From positions 1 through 19,133 of the forward strand of contig CAZTJA010000057.1 in the NCBI GenBank assembly GCA_964613745.1: DNA of 19,133 bases, written 5' to 3'. Positions within the stretch are counted from its first letter, which is position 1; each line of letters starts with the position of its first letter. The notes under the pieces are model-generated. The model ran no database searches. It had not been told where the DNA came from and worked only from the letters and a program-made list of their open reading frames with translations. The position numbers were made by a program, and so were the translations under genes. Positions 14,766 to 19,133 of this stretch are shown here, piece by piece. This stretch comes from CAZTJA01 sp964613745 (GTDB taxonomy: Bacteria; Desulfobacterota; Desulfomonilia; Desulfomonilales; Desulfomonilaceae).

Positions 14766-15379
14766 CTACATCTCAGCTTCTTTTCCTTCTCTATAGAGTG
14801 GGATAACACGATCCTGACCGGAACGATGCAAATGCAGCGTCATTCCGCGATTGTTCACCTGCGTAATGGTCGCTCCTGAAACCTGGGTCCCAACAGTTAC
14901 ATAATAACCACGGCCATCAGGATCTTCTACCATTCCCTTGTAATTTCCGTCCACCTGGATAACGCCTACTAGTTTAAGTTGTGATGGATCAAATCGGCAC
15001 AGCGGCATAGATGGCGGACATTCAGAATCGGGCGGCAGCATAGAAGCAGTAGGATCCACAAAAGGTTCTCGTCCCATATAAAATTGAGAACGTTGTGCCT
15101 GGTCTCCTGTGGCTTGGCGACTCGGACTCAGCACTCCCGGTGTCCTTCGTTTTCCTAAAAATACTTGCCCTTCCGGGACCGGTGTTTCCGCACCGGCTAC
15201 GTCAGGGGGGGGGGCAGATTCGGCAGGTGCATTCAGTCTATCAGTTGATTGGGTCGGGGGAACATCGCTGCTTGGTCGAAGCGGGTCCGAGCTTCCTGAA
15301 GGTGCATTTTGGGGCGGCATCTTTCCCGGTTCACTTCGCTTCGCCTGTGCAATTTTTGTGGATGTCTTGGCACTTTGTG
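14766..15379 (-). CDS. pilP: Type IV pilus assembly protein PilP, N-terminus lost in assembly gap
   Basis: PilP is normally an inner-membrane lipoprotein that links the PilM-PilN-PilO complex to the outer-membrane secretin PilQ. The C-terminal PilP domain is clear: CRFDPSQLKLVGVIQVDG, then GMVEDPDGRGYYVTVGTQV and TITQVNNRG. Before it runs a proline/serine-rich linker typical of PilP. The frame is open all the way from the first internal ATG (15320) into the N-run at 15380, so the true start and the lipoprotein signal are missing. The linker holds a C10 run on the coding strand (15205-15214), a possible slippage site. The stop lies six bases from the converging small gene, and no pilQ follows. 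Confidence 0.87.
15205..15214 (-). repeat. Ten-base homopolymer inside pilP
   Basis: Ten consecutive G on the plus strand, that is ten C in the pilP coding strand, encode three prolines in the linker (SAPPPDV). As written, the frame stays open on both sides. Such tracts slip in replication and are also common sequencing-error sites. Confidence 0.9.
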
Positions 15380-15479
15380 NNNNNNNNNNNNNNNNNNNNN
15401 NNNNNNNNNNNNNNNNNNNNNNNNNNNNNNNNNNNNNNNNNNNNNNNNNNNNNNNNNNNNNNNNNNNNNNNNNNNNNNN
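15380..15479. other. Assembly gap of exactly 100 N
   Basis: A run of exactly 100 N is the usual placeholder for a scaffold join of unknown length. It removes the end of pilO (about 30-40 residues by family length) and the start of pilP with its signal sequence. The real missing length is likely larger than 100 bases, and the reading frames on the two sides need not be in register. Confidence 0.97.
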
Positions 15480-15985
15480 CCGCCTGCCTTATTCAATCTG
15501 ATGCTCGGAACCTTCACGATTCGAGGCAAATCATTGAGACTCGCAAGAAACGATCCCTGTTTACGATAATCTCCACGAACGCTCAATTGAATCGGTATTA
15601 CGGCGTAGTAATTTTCTTCATTTATTTGTTCTTGACCAGGAACAAATCTCTTTGCAACCAAATTGGTCTCACTTAATAAATCCGTTATTTTTTTGAGCAG
15701 AACTTCAATTTCCTGCTTTTCGGGTAAGGAAGCCACCATTGTTTGAAGACGTTTTTCCCATTCCTCTATTTGAGCCTTCAATTTTGGACCCTGTGCTAAA
15801 ATGGCCTCTTGATCCCGAATCTGTTTCTGCAAGTCACCTATGCGTGTTTCTAGATTTGAAATTTCCGCCAACTGATCAGAAACAAGTAAAAAATAGAAAC
15901 CGACCAGCAGAAGAACACAGACCGCGATTACGACTAGAATTCTTTGTAGTTTGCTGAGCCGATAAAAGATTTCATTTGGCGACAT
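15480..15985 (-). CDS. pilO: Type IV pilus assembly protein PilO, C-terminus lost in assembly gap
   Basis: PilO pairs with PilN as a bitopic inner-membrane protein of the pilus alignment complex. The 168 visible residues show a short cytoplasmic N-terminus, one membrane helix at about residues 17-35, a coiled coil at about 38-85 (EISNLETRIGDLQKQIRDQE and on), and the start of the periplasmic ferredoxin-like domain with the typical PGQEQINEENYYAVIPIQLS stretch and RGDYRKQGSFLASLNDLPRI. The remaining third of that domain falls in the N-run. The start ATG at 15985 overlaps the end of pilN by 14 bases. Confidence 0.92.
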
Positions 15986-16604
15986 CGCTTTGTACCGCCT
16001 CTCTGATACTGCCCACTATCTTGAAATTCATGGGACTTGTTCCCGGCATGCCGGGTTGCTGGCCCGCAGCTACTATCTGAAGCAATTTGACATCGGAGAA
16101 AAAGGTCCGATCAGATGGATTGTTTGGATCTACGTAATATCTCTTGTCAGATAAATCTTGGCGAACTCGCTGTAAATCTTGAACGAATTTAACCACTGCC
16201 GTGTTGTCCGCCCCAACGCCGTCAATTGTGAATGTCCTACCGGTCTTCTGAATGTTTGTCACATACACTTCATCTGGAATGGCCAAGCTTAACGCAGACA
16301 TGAACGGTGCCGGTGTATCCCGCGTTTTGATCAAATTTTGAATAGTGTTAACCTGTTTTTGGAGGCGAGTTATTCTATTCTTCAATTCATCTATTTCTTT
16401 GGTTTTCTCTTTCAATTGAGCGAGTTTGGTCTTTAGACCGCCTTCCTGTGCCTGCAGATCCGATATTTTCCAACTAAGGAGAGCGTACGTTAGCCCCGCT
16501 ATCAAAACAGCAGAACTGAAAATCGCTATAGCCGTAATTATGAACTGTTTCAGTTCACGTTTACGAAGAATTTCTCTGATAGGGAGGAGGTTTATCCTGA
16601 CCAT
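15972..16604 (-). CDS. pilN: Type IV pilus assembly protein PilN
   Basis: This is a 210-residue bitopic inner-membrane protein. Its first residues MVRINLLPIRE contain the conserved INLLP peptide that, in studied homologues, docks in the groove of PilM. A membrane helix covers about residues 22-44 and a coiled coil about 48-90 (ISDLQAQEGGLKTKLAQLKE, then KEIDELKNRITRLQKQ). The periplasmic fold follows, with VYVTNIQKTGRTFTIDGVGAD and FSDVKLLQI. The start ATG at 16604 shares one base with the pilM stop (TAATG), and the end overlaps pilO by 14 bases, so the genes are translationally coupled. Confidence 0.94.
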   Translation of the reverse strand: MVRINLLPIREILRKRELKQFIITAIAIFSSAVLIAGLTYALLSWKISDLQAQEGGLKTKLAQLKEKTKEIDELKNRITRLQKQVNTIQNLIKTRDTPAPFMSALSLAIPDEVYVTNIQKTGRTFTIDGVGADNTAVVKFVQDLQRVRQDLSDKRYYVDPNNPSDRTFFSDVKLLQIVAAGQQPGMPGTSPMNFKIVGSIREAVQSDVAK

Positions 16605-17656
16605 TAGACTTTCTTGTCCCTCTCGTCCCTCAAAGCCAGACCAACCGCAATGGCCATCTGTGCTCCGATGGAATTCAGATAGTTAACATCAAAATTCTTC
16701 TCGTTTATTTTTAGGCTGCGAAAAGGATCAACAATTTCCACCGGTATGCCCAACTCTGACTGCATAGTCGGAACAAGCCCATATGTGTACGCAGCTCCGC
16801 CTGAAAGAAAGATCTTTTGAATCGGATCATAAGAAATATTAGTTGAGAAAAAATCCAAAATCTTTTGCAGCTCAGAAACAAATGAATCCACGGATCTTTG
16901 GAATATACGTCTCAAATTCCTGGAATTTACTTTTTCTAATTGTGCCCCACGTTTGATATTTTCCGCACGTTCGAAAGATACGTCGAAAAATCTCATTATT
17001 TCTCGTGTAATGGAATCCCCACCCAGAGATATGTCCCTTGTGTACTGTGAGCCCATTGATTTGAGAATATTGATGTTCATAGTACTAGCGCCGATGTTCA
17101 CGAGTGCAACGATTTCCTCCGTAACGTTCGGATAACAGAATTCGTACATTACCTCCAGCGCAAAAGGATCAACATCAACAACAACCGGCACAAGACTCAA
17201 GGATTTGAGTAAGTCTAGGTATTCACTCAAGAAATCCCTGCGAGCGGCCACGAGGACGACATCCATCTGGCCTTCTTTTTCAGGTCTATCACCCATAATA
17301 AAGAAGTCTAAATCAACATCTTTTACATCGAAAGGTATGTAAGGCTCGGCCTCCATTTGAATCTGTCTTTCCAACTGGGCATCAGGCATGGAGGTCATTT
17401 GGACCAATTTTACTATTACTGATTTCCCCGATACGGATATACAAACCTGCTTCGCACGACTGGTGTAGGAGTGTAAATTTTTTATGGCTTGCCCGACTTG
17501 ATCCGGCTTCTTTATAGATTTGTCTACTACGGCTCCATCGGGCAAAGGTGTCAAGCCCGCGAACTGGAGTTCAAAACCTTTCTTTGATTTTTCTATTTCG
17601 ATCATTTTGACCGCATTGGAGCCTATATCTAAGCCGATGATTTTCGAGACAGCCAT
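16604..17656 (-). CDS. pilM: Type IV pilus assembly protein PilM (actin-like ATPase)
   Basis: This is a 350-residue cytoplasmic protein of the FtsA/actin-like fold that anchors the pilus alignment complex by binding the N-terminus of PilN. The nucleotide-binding phosphate-1 motif is visible as GLDIGSNAVKMIEIE (about residues 7-21), VALVNIGASTMNINI gives the second phosphate motif, and FLSGGAAYTYGL the adenosine motif. The C-terminal part with VDPFRSLKINEKNFDVNYLNSIGAQMAIAVGLALR (read in two overlapping stretches) is typical of PilM. I use ATG at 17656, with AAGGA about seven bases upstream. A longer frame to 17719 begins inside the predicted promoter spacer, so it cannot be the start. Confidence 0.95.
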   Translation of the reverse strand: MAVSKIIGLDIGSNAVKMIEIEKSKKGFELQFAGLTPLPDGAVVDKSIKKPDQVGQAIKNLHSYTSRAKQVCISVSGKSVIVKLVQMTSMPDAQLERQIQMEAEPYIPFDVKDVDLDFFIMGDRPEKEGQMDVVLVAARRDFLSEYLDLLKSLSLVPVVVDVDPFALEVMYEFCYPNVTEEIVALVNIGASTMNINILKSMGSQYTRDISLGGDSITREIMRFFDVSFERAENIKRGAQLEKVNSRNLRRIFQRSVDSFVSELQKILDFFSTNISYDPIQKIFLSGGAAYTYGLVPTMQSELGIPVEIVDPFRSLKINEKNFDVNYLNSIGAQMAIAVGLALRDERDKKV

Positions 17657-17699
17657 TTGAGTTCCTTGGATTGATGTACATATCGTCTCGGGCATACTA

Positions 17700-17729
17700 A
17701 TAATAGCCCAAAAAACCATGCTGTGTCAA
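17700..17729 (-). promoter_or_regulatory. Sigma-70-type promoter of the pilMNOP operon
   Basis: On the minus strand TTGACA (complement of 17724-17729) is a perfect -35 box, followed after an 18-base spacer by TATTAT (complement of 17700-17705), a five-of-six -10 box. Transcription would start near 17692, giving a leader of about 35 bases before the pilM ATG. No other candidate of this quality lies in the gap. Confidence 0.75.
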
Positions 17730-17781
17730 TATAATTTCGTTATTTTGAAACCTTATGTTAGTTTATTAAAGTGATCACCTT

Positions 17782-18096
17782 TTACGGCTTGGAACCATCG
17801 ATTCCTTTGGAATCGAACAGATAAATGGTCTCATCGGGTCCAGCCATGCCTAGTTTACTCTTAGCCGCCTTTTCTATGGTAGGTTTATCAGAGCGCAATA
17901 ATGTTATTTTGCGTTCAAGATTCTGGTTTTCAATTTCTAAGCTTTGATTTTCTTTGCCGATCTGAAACTTGTGTTCTTCTAGAGTATGCTTCTGACTTAA
18001 GCTCTTTTCACCCAGCAAGAAACCTAGAGCCGTAATCAGCAAGAAAACCAGGCCGTAATTTCCCAATTTCATCAATTTTGAAAAGGCTCTCTTCAT
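17782..18096 (-). CDS. FtsB/DivIC-family septum formation initiator protein
   Basis: This is a 104-residue bitopic membrane protein. It has a short charged cytoplasmic N-terminus, one membrane helix at about residues 13-30, a coiled coil at about 32-75 (KHTLEEHKFQIGKENQSLEI and on) and a C-terminal KAAKSKLGMAGPDETIYLF. This last motif (a lysine-rich segment, LGM, then E-x-x-Y/F) is the hallmark of FtsB/DivIC proteins. These join FtsL and FtsQ in the divisome and activate septal wall synthesis. The ATG at 18096 has only a weak ribosome-binding site. The gene stands 126 bases after the ABC ATPase gene and 125 bases before pilM, which has its own promoter. Confidence 0.82.
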   Translation of the reverse strand: MKRAFSKLMKLGNYGLVFLLITALGFLLGEKSLSQKHTLEEHKFQIGKENQSLEIENQNLERKITLLRSDKPTIEKAAKSKLGMAGPDETIYLFDSKGIDGSKP

Positions 18097-18222
18097 TTGT
18101 TTATGCCTATATGGGAAGTCAAAAACAGCCCCAAACTATCCTAGAGGCCTCTCAAAAGCAATCATTTTCAATAATTTGACTGCAAAATATAGAAAAACTC
18201 TGGGTGGACCAAGTAAATACCA

Positions 18223-18948
18223 TTAATGTTTTAAGTCTTCCAGAAGCAACGACAAACTTAATGATGTCTGATCTTTCTCAAGATAATCTTTTCCAATTGA
18301 ACTTCGAAGGAACGAAATGGGCGAGCCATCGTATAAAATCATGCCTTTATCCAGAAACACGGCTCTATCGCATGATCGTATTTCATCCAGGTGTGATGTC
18401 GCATGGAGCATTCCCACCCGAAAGTCTTTTCGCAATCGGGCCAATTGGTTGGATATTCGTTTTCTTGTGGGAATGTCAAGCATGGCCAAACAGTCATCCA
18501 GAACGAAATACCGGCATTGTAAGGCTAGAAGCCCGGCGAGCGCAGCAAGTTGCTTTTCTCCCCCGGAAAGAGTTTGGATCGGTCGGTAGCGCAAATGCTC
18601 AATTCTCAGGGTTCTAAGTGATTGTTCAACTCGGAACATTATTTCGGATGCAGAATTTTCAAGATTTTCCAGGCCAAAGGCTATATCTTCCTCAACCGTG
18701 CTGCCGACAAAAAATTCGTCTGGGTCCGACGGTATGTAACCGACCTGGTTGAGTTCTCGAGGGACAACTATTTCACCCTGTTTAGGCCCTAGAAGACCTT
18801 TTACAAGCTTACATAGAGTACTTTTTCCCGCATTACTTGGGCCGATCACCAAAGTGTAATTATCACACGATACATTTAAAGAAATATTGGATAGAACAGG
18901 CTTTGTGGCTTCTTCATAACGGAAGGATACGTTGTCTATATGGATCAT
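18223..18948 (-). CDS. EcfA-like ABC transporter ATP-binding protein with atypical catalytic residues
   Basis: This is a 241-residue ABC ATPase resembling energy-coupling-factor (cobalt/vitamin) transporter ATPases: the stretch STVEEDIAFGLEN (about 83-95) is characteristic. Walker A is GPSNAGKST (36-44), the signature LSGGEKQ (127-133), and the switch histidine sits in TSHLDE. Two key positions are altered. The Q-loop glutamine is replaced by S74 in GYIPSDPDEFF, and the catalytic glutamate after Walker B is D152 (VLDDCLAMLD). It may be slow, regulatory or paired with a normal ATPase. I choose ATG at 18948 over the TTG just before it; neither has a good ribosome-binding site. No membrane component is seen in the window; the gene before it is cut by the window edge. 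Confidence 0.88.
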   Translation of the reverse strand: MIHIDNVSFRYEEATKPVLSNISLNVSCDNYTLVIGPSNAGKSTLCKLVKGLLGPKQGEIVVPRELNQVGYIPSDPDEFFVGSTVEEDIAFGLENLENSASEIMFRVEQSLRTLRIEHLRYRPIQTLSGGEKQLAALAGLLALQCRYFVLDDCLAMLDIPTRKRISNQLARLRKDFRVGMLHATSHLDEIRSCDRAVFLDKGMILYDGSPISFLRSSIGKDYLEKDQTSLSLSLLLEDLKH

Positions 18949-19028
18949 CAAGGTGGAATGGAAAAACTTGAGGAAGGTTATGATTCCAATGGATCAAAAA
19001 TCCATCGGAATCGAACACTACAGAAAAG

Positions 19029-19133
19029 CTACTTTTTGGTTCGGAATTTGTCCATAATTTTGTCTTTGAAGCCCTTGGCCTTTTCCGCAACTCCGCCTTC
19101 CTCTTTGGGTTTTCTCTCAACTAGCTCCACCAA
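19029..19133 (-). CDS. C-terminal end of an unidentified gene
   Basis: A minus-strand frame runs open from the window edge to TAG at 19029-19031, giving 34 residues. They are strongly charged and lysine-rich (ERKPKEEGGVAEKAKGFKDK, then MDKFRTKK). It looks like a hydrophilic C-terminal tail. The ABC ATPase gene begins 80 bases further on the same strand, so they may form one operon. With only this tail I cannot assign a family. Confidence 0.5.
   Translation of the reverse strand: MVELVERKPKEEGGVAEKAKGFKDKIMDKFRTKK

Noticed and set aside
15095..15676. Plus-strand frames crossing the N-run opposite pilO/pilP
   Set aside because: They are artefacts of N translated as X joined to antisense of clear pil genes.
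17657..17719. Longer N-terminus of PilM (21 extra codons)
   Set aside because: It begins inside the spacer of the predicted promoter; ATG at 17656 has a Shine-Dalgarno and matches PilM homologues.
18143..18152. Perfect 10-base palindrome AGAGGCCTCT upstream of the FtsB-like gene
   Set aside because: It is too short, with no flanking symmetry, repeats or promoter context to support a site.

Overview
The window looks like a chromosomal segment of a Gram-negative, probably anaerobic bacterium of the former Deltaproteobacteria (Desulfobacterota, Syntrophobacterales- or Desulfomonile-like). This is inferred from gene content and order, not from an rRNA gene: an aminotransferase-hom-thrC-apgM threonine cluster, a pilMNOP type IV pilus operon, a DUF1015 protein, and a free-standing DUF2156 protein. 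Base composition is moderate and fairly even. I see no insertion sequence, phage gene, CRISPR array, tRNA or rRNA. Most of the window is housekeeping DNA, and I found no clear new multi-gene defence or mobile system.

Layout. Positions 1-2007 hold a plus-strand terminator belonging to a gene outside the window. They also hold two minus-strand catabolic-type genes: a ring-cleaving-dioxygenase-like VOC protein and an ECHDC3-like crotonase that lacks both classical catalytic glutamates. Divergent from these, 2097-5280 carry a secreted TPR protein, a DUF1015 protein and a TrmN6-like tRNA methyltransferase. Positions 5493-10464 form the amino-acid block: a class I aminotransferase (alanine/diaminopimelate type), homoserine dehydrogenase, threonine synthase, and an archaeal-type phosphoglycerate-mutase homologue of the clade proposed to replace homoserine kinase. 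This block ends at a strong terminator (10509-10541). Positions 10621-13558 are a copper module: a DUF4177-like small protein, the chaperone CopZ and the Cu(I) ATPase CopA. CopA overlaps tail-to-tail with a minus-strand DUF2156 aminoacyltransferase-like gene (13542-14426). A 57-residue cysteine-containing helix-turn-helix-like gene (14586-14759) follows on the plus strand.

The right part is minus-strand. The pilus operon pilM-pilN-pilO-pilP (17656 down to 14766) is driven by a recognisable sigma-70-type promoter (17700-17729). It is broken by a run of exactly 100 N, an assembly gap, that removes the end of pilO and the start of pilP. Upstream of it lie a FtsB/DivIC-like septum protein, an EcfA-like ABC ATPase with unusual Q-loop and Walker B residues, and the last 34 codons of a further gene.

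How the genes work together. Hom makes homoserine, the ApgM-like protein is the best local candidate for phosphorylating it, and ThrC makes threonine. CopZ hands Cu(I) to CopA for export. PilM, PilN, PilO and PilP form the inner-membrane alignment complex of the type IV pilus, but the secretin gene pilQ, which usually follows pilP, is not here.
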